DNA of 64,000 nucleotides from Streptomyces roseolilacinus (GTDB taxonomy: Bacteria > Actinomycetota > Actinomycetes > Streptomycetales > Streptomycetaceae): the NCBI RefSeq assembly GCF_014649335.1, contig NZ_BMSV01000001.1:310001-374000 (forward strand). Direction: 5' to 3'. Shown here one piece after another: positions 16,333 to 24,716 of this stretch. Below the pieces are notes generated by a model, which made no database searches, had not been told where the DNA came from, and worked only from the letters and a program-made list of their open reading frames with translations. Position 1 is the first letter of the stretch; the number at the start of each line of letters is the position of its first letter. The position numbers and the translations under genes are program-made.

Positions 16333-17466
16333 ATGACGACGGAAGACGCGGTGCGCGAGGCACTGGCGACGGTGAACGACCCCGAGATCAACCGACCGAT
16401 CACCGAACTCGGCATGGTCAAGTCAGTCGAGATCGGGGCGGACGGCGCGGTGGCCGTGACCGTGTACCTGACGGTCTCCGGCTGCCCGATGCGCGACACG
16501 ATCACGAAGAACGTGAGCGAGGCGGTCTCCCGCGTCGAGGGTGTCACCCGCGTCGACGTGACGCTGGACGTGATGAGCGACGAGCAGCGCAAGGAGCTGG
16601 CCGCCGCGCTGCGCGGCACGACCGCCGAGCGCGAGGTGCCCTTCGCGAAGCCCGGCTCGCTGACCCGCGTGTACGCGGTGGCGTCCGGCAAGGGCGGCGT
16701 CGGCAAGTCGTCGGTGACGGTGAACCTGGCCGCCGCGATGGCCGCGGACGGGCTGAAGGTCGGCGTCGTGGACGCCGACATCTACGGCCACAGCGTGCCC
16801 CGCATGCTGGGTGCCGACGGGCGTCCCACCCAGGTCGAGAACATGATCATGCCGCCGTCCGCGAACGGCGTGAAGGTCATCTCGATCGGCATGTTCACGC
16901 CGGGCAACACCCCGGTGGTGTGGCGCGGCCCGATGCTGCACCGCGCCCTCCAGCAGTTCCTCGCGGACGTCTACTGGGGCGACCTGGACGTGCTGCTGAT
17001 GGACCTCCCCCCGGGCACGGGCGACATCGCGATCTCCGTGGCGCAGCTGGTGCCGAACGCCGAGATCCTCGTCGTCACCACGCCCCAGCAGGCGGCGGCC
17101 GAGGTGGCGGAGCGGGCCGGTTCGATCGCCGTGCAGACCCACCAGAAGATCGTCGGCGTCGTGGAGAACATGGCGGGCCTGCCGTGCCCGCACTGCGACG
17201 AGATGGTCGACGTGTTCGGCACCGGCGGTGGCCAGCGGGTCGCGGACGGGCTGACGCGGACGACCGGCGCGACGGTCCCGGTACTCGGCTCGATCCCGAT
17301 CGACGTGCGGCTGCGGGAGGGCGGCGACGAGGGCAGGCCCGTCGTGCTGTCCGACCCGGACTCGCCGGCCGGCGCGGCGCTGCGCTCCATCGCCGGCAAG
17401 CTCGGCGGCCGCCAGCGGGGCCTGTCGGGCATGTCCCTGGGCATCACCCCGCGCAACAAGTTCTGA
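16333..17466 (+). CDS. mrp: Mrp/ApbC family Fe-S carrier P-loop ATPase
   Basis: A 377-residue protein. The N-terminal DUF59/MIP18 domain occupies about residues 1-90 (ALATVNDPEINRPITELGMV). The ATPase domain has deviant Walker A GKGGVGKS (about 119-126), VVDADIYGHS and DLPPGTGD, plus the CPHC pair (about 285-288) that bridges a labile 4Fe-4S cluster in Mrp/Nbp35 dimers. It is cytoplasmic and likely loads clusters onto apo-proteins. ATG at 16333 is chosen because MTTEDAV matches the family start and a -10 box sits 7 nt upstream; the longer frame from 16270 overlaps DUF1003. mrp next to tatB and htrA recurs in mycobacteria. Confidence 0.94.
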   Translation: MTTEDAVREALATVNDPEINRPITELGMVKSVEIGADGAVAVTVYLTVSGCPMRDTITKNVSEAVSRVEGVTRVDVTLDVMSDEQRKELAAALRGTTAEREVPFAKPGSLTRVYAVASGKGGVGKSSVTVNLAAAMAADGLKVGVVDADIYGHSVPRMLGADGRPTQVENMIMPPSANGVKVISIGMFTPGNTPVVWRGPMLHRALQQFLADVYWGDLDVLLMDLPPGTGDIAISVAQLVPNAEILVVTTPQQAAAEVAERAGSIAVQTHQKIVGVVENMAGLPCPHCDEMVDVFGTGGGQRVADGLTRTTGATVPVLGSIPIDVRLREGGDEGRPVVLSDPDSPAGAALRSIAGKLGGRQRGLSGMSLGITPRNKF

Positions 17467-17482
17467 GGCGCGGCTCCCACCG

Positions 17483-17528
17483 CGCGCCGGAGGGGCGCCG
17501 CCCGTGCGGGCGGCGCCCCTCCGGCGCG
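17483..17528. terminator. Bidirectional terminator after mrp
   Basis: A perfect 22-bp stem (17483-17504 with 17507-17528) between convergent genes. Confidence 0.88.
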
Positions 17529-17554
17529 TCCGGGTGCCCCGGCCGGGGCGTCCG

Positions 17555-18226
17555 TCAGGTGTACGCGGAGAGGTCCGCGACGACGGAGAACCCGAGCCCG
17601 TACGCGCTCATCCCCCGCCCGTACGCGCCCAGGTGGACGCCGGCGGCGGTGCTGCCCGCGAGGACCCACCCGAACTCGGACTCGCGGTAGTGGAACGCCC
17701 TCGGCACGCCGTCCACGGGCAGCGACAGCGTCGTCCAGTCGGGCCCCTCCAGGTCGTCGGCGAGCTCGAACGCGGTCTCCGTCTGCTGGTCCAGCCAGTC
17801 GTTGCGCCGCGTGTGGTCGAGCTGCGGGGGCCAGGTGTACGCGAGGAGCCCCGAGCCGGCCAGCCAGGCGGCGGAGGACACGCTCGTGGCGTCCAGGACG
17901 CCGGTGCCGTCGCCGGAGCCGCGCACGGGGTGGGCGGCGACGGTGACGACGACCGTGAAGGCGCCGCGCTCCCGGTCGGCGGCCTCGGGCCGTATCGACG
18001 GCTCCTCGCCGTGGCCGGTCGAGCCGTGCTGCACGGTGCCGTCCGCCGCCGTGCCGACCTGCATCAGCCAGCGCGGGCCGGTGAACGCCTCGTCCAGCCC
18101 GTACCAGGGGAAGGGTGCCCGCAGGTACCCGTCGACGGTGCGGCGGGCCGGGGGCGCCCCCTCCGGCGTGGGGGTGGTGCCGGGCGTCGGCTGTACCTGC
18201 GCCCCCACCCGTCTCGTGGTCTCCAT
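17555..18226 (-). CDS. Conserved hypothetical protein (223 aa)
   Basis: A soluble 223-residue protein rich in Trp, Tyr and Gly with no membrane segment or catalytic motif that I recognise. The N terminus (METTRRVGAQVQPTPG) looks disordered; the rest alternates short strands (FTVVVTVAAHPV, AFHYRESEFGWVLAGST). ATG at 18226 has GGAGG about 11 nt upstream. It lies between tatB and mrp, both of envelope or cofactor function, and is convergent with mrp across the terminator. Function unknown. Confidence 0.7.
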   Translation of the reverse strand: METTRRVGAQVQPTPGTTPTPEGAPPARRTVDGYLRAPFPWYGLDEAFTGPRWLMQVGTAADGTVQHGSTGHGEEPSIRPEAADRERGAFTVVVTVAAHPVRGSGDGTGVLDATSVSSAAWLAGSGLLAYTWPPQLDHTRRNDWLDQQTETAFELADDLEGPDWTTLSLPVDGVPRAFHYRESEFGWVLAGSTAAGVHLGAYGRGMSAYGLGFSVVADLSAYT

Positions 18227-18345
18227 CTGCCCGGCCGCCTCCTCGATCCGTTCGGACAGAGGGAGAGGATATCCATCGGGGCCGGGCTCGTCCGGCAGGC
18301 CCGGTCCCGGGAGCGGTGCCGGCCGGTCGGGGCGGCCCGGACCGC

Positions 18346-18774
18346 TCAGGTGGCGTCCGCGTCGAAGGGGGGCCGGTCGGTCGTCTCGGAGGTGTCGCGC
18401 TTCTTCAGGAGGTCGGGCGTGGCGGAGCCGGCGGCCGGGGCGGAGGCGGTGCCCTTGACGGCGTCGGCGACCTCGTCGATCTCCTTGCGGAGGTCGAAGC
18501 TGCTGCGCAGCTCCTGGATGTCCCGCAGGTCGGGGTTCTCCGTGAGCTGCTTGCGGATGAACGCCTTCGGGTTGAGGTCCTCGAACTCGAAGTCCTTGAA
18601 CTCGGGGCCGAGTTCGCTGCGGATGTCCTGCTTGGCGCTCTCGGAGAAGTCCCGGATCTTGCGGATGAAGCGGCTGACGTCCTGGATGAGCTGGGGCAGC
18701 TTGTCGGGACCCCAGATGAGGACGGCGAGGATCACCAGCGCCACCACCTCGAGTCCGCCTATGTCACTGAACAC
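18346..18774 (-). CDS. tatB: Sec-independent protein translocase TatB
   Basis: A 142-residue TatB. It starts MFSDIGGLEVVALVILAVLIWGPDKLP: one N-terminal membrane helix, the Gly-Pro hinge, then an amphipathic helix (IQDVSRFIRKIRDFSE) and a long charged tail, as in the receptor subunit that passes twin-arginine substrates to TatC. Its length fits TatB better than TatA. GTG at 18774 follows GAGGAGGAG. It lies downstream of htrA on the same strand. The order sigma, anti-sigma, htrA, tatB is conserved in mycobacteria (sigE-rseA-htrA-tatB) and suggests shared envelope-stress control. Confidence 0.93.
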   Translation of the reverse strand: MFSDIGGLEVVALVILAVLIWGPDKLPQLIQDVSRFIRKIRDFSESAKQDIRSELGPEFKDFEFEDLNPKAFIRKQLTENPDLRDIQELRSSFDLRKEIDEVADAVKGTASAPAAGSATPDLLKKRDTSETTDRPPFDADAT

Positions 18775-18863
18775 CGTGCTCCTCCTCAGGTCTCCGCTGC
18801 ACCAAGGTACCCGCTCCGCCGGTGTGGCGGGACTGCCGCCGGAGCCGTCAGCCGTTCAGCCGT

Positions 18864-20663
18864 TCAGTTGTCCGCCGAGGAGCCGAGCGTGAGCGTCCGC
18901 GCCCCCTCGCGGCCGTCCCGCCGCACGGTGAGGCGGAGCTCGTCGCCGGGGCGGTGGGCGCGGATCTTGACGATCAGCTCCTCGCCGTTGTGGACGCGCT
19001 CGCCGTCGACCCTGGTGATGACGTCACCCGGACGGATGCCCGCCTTGGCGGCGGGGCCGCCGGGGGTGACGGACGCGCCGCCGTCCTGGGCCTTGTCCGC
19101 GACGCGGGCGCCGTCGCCGGTGAACTTCAGGTCGAGGCTGACGCCGATGACGGGGTGCGTGGCCTTGCCGGTGTTGATCAGTTCCTCGGCGACGCGCTTG
19201 CCCTGGTTGACGGGGATCGCGAAGCCCAGGCCGATCGAGCCGGCCTGGCCGTCGTCGATGCCGGAGCCGTCGTCGGCGGCGCGGATGGCGCTGTTGATGC
19301 CGATGACACGGGCCTGCGCGTCGAGGAGCGGACCGCCGGAGTTGCCCGGGTTTATGGGGGCGTCGGTCTGGAGGGCGTCGACGTAGCTGATGTCGCTGCC
19401 GTCGCCCTTCTCGCCGCCGGCGGTGATGGGGCGGCCCTTGGCGCTGATGATGCCGGAGGTGACGGTGTTCTGGAGGTCGAAGGGGGCGCCGATGGCGACG
19501 ACCGGGTCGCCGACGCGGACGCCGTCGGAGTTGCCGAGCGGGAGGGGCGCGAGGTTGGCCACCCCGGTGACGCGGACGACGGCGAGGTCGTAGCCGCTGT
19601 CGCCGCCGACCAGGGTGGCGTCGGCGGTCTCGCCGCCGCTGAAGGTGACGGTGATGTCGCCGTCGCCGTCGGCGGAGTCGACGACGTGGTGGTTGGTGAG
19701 GATGTGGCCCCGCTTGTCGAGGACGAACCCGGTGCCGGTGCCCTGCTCGCCGCCGCCGCTGACGTGGAGGGTGACGACGCTGGGCAGGGCGCGGGCGGCG
19801 ATGCCGGCGACGCTGCCGGGGGCGCGGTCCCCGACGTCCGCTCCGGCTTGGGGCAGTTCGACGGTGGTGAGGCCGCCGTTGCGTTCGACGTACGCGCCGA
19901 CGGCGCCGCCGAGGACACCGGTGAGCAGCGCGAACAGCAGGGCGCCGACGAGCGCGAGCCCCCTGCGCGGGCGCCGCGGCCCCGCACCGCCCGGGTGGCC
20001 GGCGAGCGGCTGCGCGTGCTGCCGCGCGGCCGGGCTGCTCCAGGGGTCGTACTGCCCCCACTGCGGGGGGACGGGTGCGGGATGCGGGGGTGCGGCGGTC
20101 GCGGTCGCCGGGGCGCCGTAGGCGGGTGGCGGGCCGGCCAGGGGCCGCTGCACGGGCGGCGCGGGCGCCCAGGGTCCGGGCTCCCCGTAGGGCGGCGTGC
20201 GGTACTCGTCGGGCGCGTGCAGGGGACCGCCGTTCCCGGCGGGGTGCCCGGTGGCTCCGGCGCCGGCCCCGTCCGGGGAGGCGGCGGGTCCGGGGGCGCC
20301 GGGCGGGGCCGCGACCGCCGCCCCGGGCACGGCGGTGCCGGTCGCCGGGACCGCGCCGGCCTCGGGACCGGTGGCCGGGGCGGCGCCGGCCTCGGGACCG
20401 GTGGCCGGGGCGGTGCGGGTGGGGTCCGGCTTGACCAGGGACGGCCCGGCGGCGGGGGCGCCGCCCCCGGCCGGCGCCGGGGACGCCCCCGGCGCGGGCA
20501 CGTCCCCGGTGGCCGGGTGCGTGGTCGCGGGCGCGGTGACCCCGGGCGGCGACGGTGGTGCGGGGGCGGACGGGTCGCCCGCCGGGGGCGGCGGGGTGGG
20601 GTCCGGAGGTGTGGGGCGGCTCCACCACGTTCTTCTCGGCTGCGTGGGCTTCCCGTCGTCCAT
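18864..20663 (-). CDS. Membrane-anchored HtrA/DegP-like serine protease with PDZ
   Basis: A 599-residue trypsin-like protease. It has a long Pro/Ala/Gly-rich cytosolic N terminus (1-230) and one membrane helix (about 234-258, LALVGALLFALLTGVLGG). The exported S1C domain carries the triad His in LTNHHVV (about 324), Asp in GYDLAVVRV (about 358) and Ser in NPGNSGGP (about 441). A C-terminal PDZ domain spans about 500-595 (GIRPGDVITRVDGE). It degrades or refolds damaged exported proteins. ATG at 20663 follows GGGGAG; an in-frame GTG at 20684 is the alternative. It is 78 bp downstream of the anti-sigma gene. HtrA may also help release the sigma factor, as proposed for mycobacteria. Confidence 0.93.
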   Translation of the reverse strand: MDDGKPTQPRRTWWSRPTPPDPTPPPPAGDPSAPAPPSPPGVTAPATTHPATGDVPAPGASPAPAGGGAPAAGPSLVKPDPTRTAPATGPEAGAAPATGPEAGAVPATGTAVPGAAVAAPPGAPGPAASPDGAGAGATGHPAGNGGPLHAPDEYRTPPYGEPGPWAPAPPVQRPLAGPPPAYGAPATATAAPPHPAPVPPQWGQYDPWSSPAARQHAQPLAGHPGGAGPRRPRRGLALVGALLFALLTGVLGGAVGAYVERNGGLTTVELPQAGADVGDRAPGSVAGIAARALPSVVTLHVSGGGEQGTGTGFVLDKRGHILTNHHVVDSADGDGDITVTFSGGETADATLVGGDSGYDLAVVRVTGVANLAPLPLGNSDGVRVGDPVVAIGAPFDLQNTVTSGIISAKGRPITAGGEKGDGSDISYVDALQTDAPINPGNSGGPLLDAQARVIGINSAIRAADDGSGIDDGQAGSIGLGFAIPVNQGKRVAEELINTGKATHPVIGVSLDLKFTGDGARVADKAQDGGASVTPGGPAAKAGIRPGDVITRVDGERVHNGEELIVKIRAHRPGDELRLTVRRDGREGARTLTLGSSADN

Positions 20664-20741
20664 GCTCTCCCCGCTACTGGCCACTCAGCGCCCCTCCGGC
20701 GCCCCTGACCACGGATTCAACCAGGTCCGCGGGGGCGCCGT

Positions 20742-21608
20742 TCACGGTGTCGGGGGTCTCTTGTACGACGGGTACGGGACCGTCACCGGGCCCGGCGTGC
20801 CTATCAGCGGCAGGCTTCCCGCGCCGACCAGCGGGGTCGCCGCGTGGAGGAACGGCGGGGCCGCCGGATGCTGCGCCCGCACCTGCGCGCCGGGCGGCAG
20901 GGTGCCGGGCCGGTCCGCGGACCGGCCCGTGCCCACGCTGACGGCGAGGCGGCGGCGGGAGTTCTCCGTCGTCGTGGCCGGCTGTCCGGCGGACGGCGAC
21001 CGCAGCGGTGTCACCTTGTTCCCGGAGCCCTCGCCGCGCGCGTCGACCGCCGTGAGGGTGGGTACCGCCCCGCCCAGCGCGATCGCCGCGAACGACACGG
21101 CGCTGGCCGCCGCGAACGCGAACCTCCGGCCGCGCCACGGGGAGCGCTCCGCCTCCCGGCCGACGTCGTGGATGCGGAAGCCCCCGCGCGCGGCCGGTGC
21201 GTGCTCGGCCGCCGGGACGTACCCGAAGCCGCCGGGCCTCACTCCGAACAGGCCGGGCCCCGGGCCGGGCCGCCCGGCGTCCGGGGCGTGCCCGGACCGC
21301 CGGTCCCCGGCTCCCAGGCCGCCTACTCCGAGGCCGCCCCCTCCGAACGGCGGCCCGTCGCCTCCCGCGGCGCCCCCGGGCAACCCCTGGAGGCGGGCGA
21401 GCAGCCCGGCGGGGGGCGGCGGCGGAGCGGACTCGGCGAAGAAGCTCTTGACGCGGCGCTGCGCGTCGGCCTCGGCCTTGCAGCGGGCGCAGGTCGCCAG
21501 GTGGGCGAGGACCCGCTCGCGGGCGTCATGACCCAGCTCGCCGTCGACGAGCGCGGCGAGCCGGTCCCCCAGGTGGTGTTCCGCAGGGGTCGGACGTGTG
21601 CCACTCAC
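20742..21608 (-). CDS. ZAS-type anti-sigma factor (RseA-like)
   Basis: A 288-residue membrane anti-sigma factor. The N-terminal zinc-finger anti-sigma motif is His36-x3-Cys40-x2-Cys43 (HLATCARC). A Gly/Pro-rich linker follows, then one membrane helix (about 164-186, [18 protein letters not shown]) and a Ser/Thr/Pro-rich external part. GTG at 21608 overlaps the sigma-factor TGA as GTGA, so translation is coupled. The HX3CX2C motif is shared by redox-responsive ZAS proteins such as RsrA, so both proteolytic and thiol-oxidation release are possible. It should bind the ECF sigma encoded directly upstream. Confidence 0.9.
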   Translation of the reverse strand: MSGTRPTPAEHHLGDRLAALVDGELGHDARERVLAHLATCARCKAEADAQRRVKSFFAESAPPPPPAGLLARLQGLPGGAAGGDGPPFGGGGLGVGGLGAGDRRSGHAPDAGRPGPGPGLFGVRPGGFGYVPAAEHAPAARGGFRIHDVGREAERSPWRGRRFAFAAASAVSFAAIALGGAVPTLTAVDARGEGSGNKVTPLRSPSAGQPATTTENSRRRLAVSVGTGRSADRPGTLPPGAQVRAQHPAAPPFLHAATPLVGAGSLPLIGTPGPVTVPYPSYKRPPTP

Positions 21609-22390
21609 GCGGCTCCGCCCTCCCCGCCCACGGCGGCGAACGTGCGCTCGGCGACGTCGCGCTGTCCGGACCGCGCCTCGGGCGACCGGTGCTTGAGCGC
21701 CTTGCGCAGGTGCGACCGGCCGCGGTGGATCCGGCTGCGGACCGTGCCGAGCTTCACGCCGAGCGTCGCGGCGATCTCCTCGTACGACAGTCCCTCGATG
21801 TCGCACAGCACGACGGCGGCGCGGAACTCCGGCGCCAGCGTGTCCAGCGCCTGCTGCACGTCCGCGTCGAAGTGCGTGTCGTGGAAGACCTGCTGGGGCG
21901 ACGGCTCGCGGCTGGGCAGCCGCTCCGCGGCGTCCTCGCCGAGCGCGTCGAACCGGATGCGCTGCTTGCGCCGCACCATGTCCAGGAACAGGTTCGTGGT
22001 GATGCGGTGCAGCCAGCCCTCGAACGTGCCCGGGGTGTAGGTCGACAGGGAGCGGAAGACCCGGACGAAGACCTCCTGCGTGAGGTCCTCGGCGTCGTGC
22101 TGGTTGCCCGTGAGCCGGTAGGCGAGGCGGTAGACGCGCCCGCTGTGCGTGCTGACGATCTCCTCCCAGGTCGGAGGGGCCCACGCCTGCGATTCCGCAT
22201 CCGATGCGAAGGTCGCCGTCGTGGCTGCGGTCTCGGTGGCGGCGTGGGTGCTGTCAGCGGTGTCGGTCACGGATCTCGGCTCACCCGCCGACCTGAGAAA
22301 GCGCCGCAGCCGCAGCGCTCCTCTCCGATCCACAGGCGCAGCCGCACCTCCCCTGTCGGCTCTGGTGGTGTCCAGTGGAGCCCCTACCAT
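21605..22390 (-). CDS. ECF RNA polymerase sigma factor (mycobacterial SigE-like)
   Basis: A 261-residue extracytoplasmic-function sigma factor. Region 2 is at about 90-150 ([20 protein letters not shown], then [20 protein letters not shown]). Region 4 is at about 180-235 ([18 protein letters not shown], then [13 protein letters not shown]). An N-terminal extension of about 70 residues is Ala/Thr-rich. ATG at 22390 follows GAGGTGG; an internal GTG (VTDTADS) is an alternative. Gene order O-methyltransferase, sigma, anti-sigma, htrA, tatB equals the mycobacterial sigE locus, so this is the probable counterpart. It is not the well-known Streptomyces sigE (cell-wall sensing), hence no symbol is given. 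Probable targets are envelope-stress genes and its own operon. Confidence 0.92.
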   Translation of the reverse strand: MVGAPLDTTRADRGGAAAPVDRRGALRLRRFLRSAGEPRSVTDTADSTHAATETAATTATFASDAESQAWAPPTWEEIVSTHSGRVYRLAYRLTGNQHDAEDLTQEVFVRVFRSLSTYTPGTFEGWLHRITTNLFLDMVRRKQRIRFDALGEDAAERLPSREPSPQQVFHDTHFDADVQQALDTLAPEFRAAVVLCDIEGLSYEEIAATLGVKLGTVRSRIHRGRSHLRKALKHRSPEARSGQRDVAERTFAAVGGEGGAA

Positions 22391-22563
22391 AGCCACCTCG
22401 CCCGTTAGCTCCGGATAAGAATCTTTACGAGAATTTGGGGCCGACTTCGGGTCCTGATCCGCCTGGCCGCCCCCACCCCTTCCCAACGCCTGGTCCCATC
22501 TGCGGGTTCCCGAGGGCGAGCGGCTACAGTCACCGTTGCCAACTACGGGAACAGGAGAGGGTC

Positions 22564-23199
22564 ATTACCGCCAACCGGCAGACGAGCTGGGCCTTCGCCG
22601 ACGCCTTTGCCGTTGAGGACGAAGCGCTGCGCTGGGCCCGCGACCGGGCCCGTGAGGCAGGGCTGCCCTCGGTGTCCCCGGGCACCGGCGCCGCGCTGCG
22701 GATGCTCGCCGCCACGGCGGACGCCAAGGCCGTCGCGGAGATCGGCACGGGGACCGGCGTCTCCGGGATCTACCTCCTGCTGGGCATGCGGCCGGACGGG
22801 GTGCTCACCACCGTGGACCCGGAACCGGACCGGCAGCAGTTCGCCCGGCAGGCGTTCCGGGCGGCGGGCTTCGCCGGGAACCGGGCGCGCTTCATCCCGG
22901 GCCGGGCGCTGGACGTGCTGCCGAGGCTCGCGGACGGCGGGTACGACGTGGTGTTCTGCGACGGCGACCGCACCGAGTACCTGGCGTACCTCGACGAATC
23001 GTTGCGGCTGCTGCGGCCGGGCGGGCTGGTGTGCTTCGAGGGCGTGTTCGCGGACGGCCGTACGGTCGACTCGGGCGCCCAGCCGGTGGAGGTGCTGACC
23101 CTGCGCGAGCTGCTGCGCGCGGTGCGGGAGAGCGGGGAGCTGGTGCCCTCGCTGCTGCCGGTCGGCGACGGGCTGCTCTGCGCCGTGCGCCGCGGCTGA
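22564..23199 (+). CDS. O-methyltransferase, probable ATT start
   Basis: A SAM-dependent methyltransferase of about 211 residues related to mycobacterial Rv1220c. Motif I is AVAEIGTGTGVSG, then LTTVDPEPDRQQ, DVVFCDGDRTEY and LRPGGLVCFEGVF. The frame has no ATG, GTG or TTG near the conserved N terminus ITANRQTSWAFADAF. AGGAGAGG (22553-22560) lies just ahead of GTC ATT, so ATT at 22564 is the best-placed start. The only upstream candidate, TTG at 22435, would add 43 Pro-rich residues. The substrate is unknown. It is divergent from the ECF sigma gene, an arrangement kept in mycobacteria. Confidence 0.82.
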   Translation: MTANRQTSWAFADAFAVEDEALRWARDRAREAGLPSVSPGTGAALRMLAATADAKAVAEIGTGTGVSGIYLLLGMRPDGVLTTVDPEPDRQQFARQAFRAAGFAGNRARFIPGRALDVLPRLADGGYDVVFCDGDRTEYLAYLDESLRLLRPGGLVCFEGVFADGRTVDSGAQPVEVLTLRELLRAVRESGELVPSLLPVGDGLLCAVRRG

Positions 23200-23330
23200 C
23201 CGGCGCCCCGCGGGACCGCTTCCGGGCCGGTGCGCCGTCCGGCGCCCCCTGGGCCGTCCGGGGGCCCCTTCCGCGCCGTACGCCGCCCCGGTGCGCCCCC
23301 CCCCGGAGGCGCCCCGCGCCCCGGGGAACG

Positions 23331-23371
23331 CGATCGCCCCGGCGCGGTGGGTGTACCGGCCGGGGCGATCG
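23331..23371. terminator. Bidirectional terminator
   Basis: A 12-bp perfect stem, CGATCGCCCCGG (23331-23342) with its complement at 23360-23371 and a 17-nt loop, between convergent O-methyltransferase and DUF3117 genes. Confidence 0.7.
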
Positions 23372-23392
23372 GGAAAACGTAGGGCGTAAGCG

Positions 23393-23560
23393 TCAGCTCG
23401 TGACCTTCTTCAGCTCCTCGCCGAGGGCTACGGCCTCGTCCGGGGTCAGCTCGACGACAAGCCGACCGCCGCCTTCGAGCGGAACGCGCATGACGATGCC
23501 CCGCCCCTCCTTGGTCACCTCGAGCGGGCCGTCGCCCGTCCGCGGCTTCATGGCCGCCAT
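23393..23560 (-). CDS. DUF3117 family small protein
   Basis: A 55-residue protein, MAAMKPRTGDGPLEVTKEGR at its start, belonging to the highly conserved actinobacterial DUF3117 family. Short alternating strands end in a helix (ELTPDEAVALGEELKKVTS). ATG at 23560 follows GGAAGGGGA. Longer frames upstream are not supported. A DUF3117 gene also sits beside tag in mycobacteria (about Rv1211). Function unknown; strict conservation suggests a basic cellular role. Confidence 0.88.
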   Translation of the reverse strand: MAAMKPRTGDGPLEVTKEGRGIVMRVPLEGGGRLVVELTPDEAVALGEELKKVTS

Positions 23561-23870
23561 GCTCGTTCCCCTTCCTGAAACCAGCTCATCGTTCAGCCGA
23601 TGGCCCCGTGGAAGGGCGCGGACCGGCGTCGAACACATTGCTTCCAGGTCATTATCCCGCATGGCGACACCCGATGACCAACATCGGGCGGCATCGCTGC
23701 GCAACGCGATCGCGCAAAACCCCCTATTTCGGCGATCCGCCTGCGATACTTCGCCGTCGCGGCCCCCGGCGCGCGGGCCCGTCGTTTGACGCAGGTCACA
23801 TGTCGGGGCCCGATGATCTCCGCCATGCTGGGCGGGACACGATCACCGGAGCCGCAAAGGGGACCCTGCC
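23561..23870. promoter_or_regulatory. Divergent promoter region DUF3117 / enoyl-CoA hydratase
   Basis: A 310-bp gap. It holds an inverted repeat CCCGATG-5 nt-CATCGGG (23670-23688), an operator candidate, and TTGACG near 23787 as a possible -35 for the hydratase gene. The hydratase ribosome site AAAGGGGA precedes ATG 23871. No gene seen. Confidence 0.5.
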
Positions 23871-24653
23871 ATGGCCGACACCGTGCTGTACGAGGTGAGC
23901 GACGGACTCGCGACCGTCACGCTCAACCGGCCCGACGCGATGAACGCGATGAACACCGAGGCGAAGGTCGCGCTGCGGGACGCCCTGGAGGCCGCGGGCG
24001 CCGACCCCGCCGTGCGCGCGGTGCTGCTGACCGCGACGGGCCGGGCGTTCTGCGTGGGCCAGGACCTCAAGGAGCACGTGCAGTCGCTGACCGGCGAGGA
24101 CGCCATGCGGACGGTGCGGGAGCACTACAACCCGATCGTCCGGGCGATCACCGGCATGGCGAAGCCCGTGGTGGCCGGGGTGAACGGGGTCGCGGCGGGC
24201 GCGGGCTTCGGTTTCGCGCTGGCGGCGGACTACCGGGTCGTCGCGGACACGGCGTCGTTCAACACCTCCTTCGCGGGCGTGGCCCTCAGCGCCGACTCGG
24301 GCATCTCGTGGACGCTGCCCCGCCTGATCGGGCCCGGCCGCGCCGCCGACCTGATGCTGTTCCCGCGCTCGCTGTCCGCGCGGGAGGCGTACGACCTGGG
24401 CCTGGTCGGCAAGCTGGTGCCGGCCGCCGAGCTGGCCGCCGAGGCGGAGAAGACCGCCCGCGCCCTCGCGGCGGGCCCCACGCTCGCGTACGCGTCGATC
24501 AAGGAGGCCATGGCGTACGGCGCCGGGCACAGCCTCGCGCAGACGCTGGAGAAGGAGGACGAGCTCCAGACCCGGGCGGGCGCCTCCGAGGACCACCGGA
24601 TCGCGGTGGAGGCGTTCCTCGCGAAGGAGAAGCCGAGGTACGTCGGCCGCTAG
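23871..24653 (+). CDS. Enoyl-CoA hydratase/isomerase family protein (PaaG-like)
   Basis: A 260-residue crotonase-fold protein. The oxyanion-hole segments are RAFCVGQDLKEH and NGVAAGAGFGFALAAD. The active-site loop LSADSGISWTLPRLIG carries Asp (about 142) in place of the second catalytic Glu of classical hydratases, the pattern seen in PaaG-type epoxyphenylacetyl-CoA isomerases. Function in aromatic or fatty acyl-CoA turnover is thus likely, exact substrate unknown. No paa genes are nearby. ATG at 23871 with AAAGGGGA. Its TAG stop is part of the CTAG flanking a MITE-like repeat. Confidence 0.87.
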   Translation: MADTVLYEVSDGLATVTLNRPDAMNAMNTEAKVALRDALEAAGADPAVRAVLLTATGRAFCVGQDLKEHVQSLTGEDAMRTVREHYNPIVRAITGMAKPVVAGVNGVAAGAGFGFALAADYRVVADTASFNTSFAGVALSADSGISWTLPRLIGPGRAADLMLFPRSLSAREAYDLGLVGKLVPAAELAAEAEKTARALAAGPTLAYASIKEAMAYGAGHSLAQTLEKEDELQTRAGASEDHRIAVEAFLAKEKPRYVGR

Positions 24654-24716
24654 GTCGTGTCTTCGAAGTCCCGTCTGCCGGCCGGCGGGCGGACGACGCC
24701 GTTTCGAAGACACTCC
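24654..24716. repeat. MITE-like repeat, copy A, flanked by CTAG
   Basis: A 63-bp element between CTAG (24650-24653) and CTAG (24717-24720), a 4-bp direct repeat like an IS5-type target duplication. The ends are inverted: GTGTCTTCGAA on the left matches TTCGAAGACAC on the right. Copy B lies at 34444-34507; the left 22 bp agree at 20 positions and the right 14 bp at 13. It sits between convergent genes and supplies or borders both stop codons. It may also terminate transcription. Confidence 0.7.
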
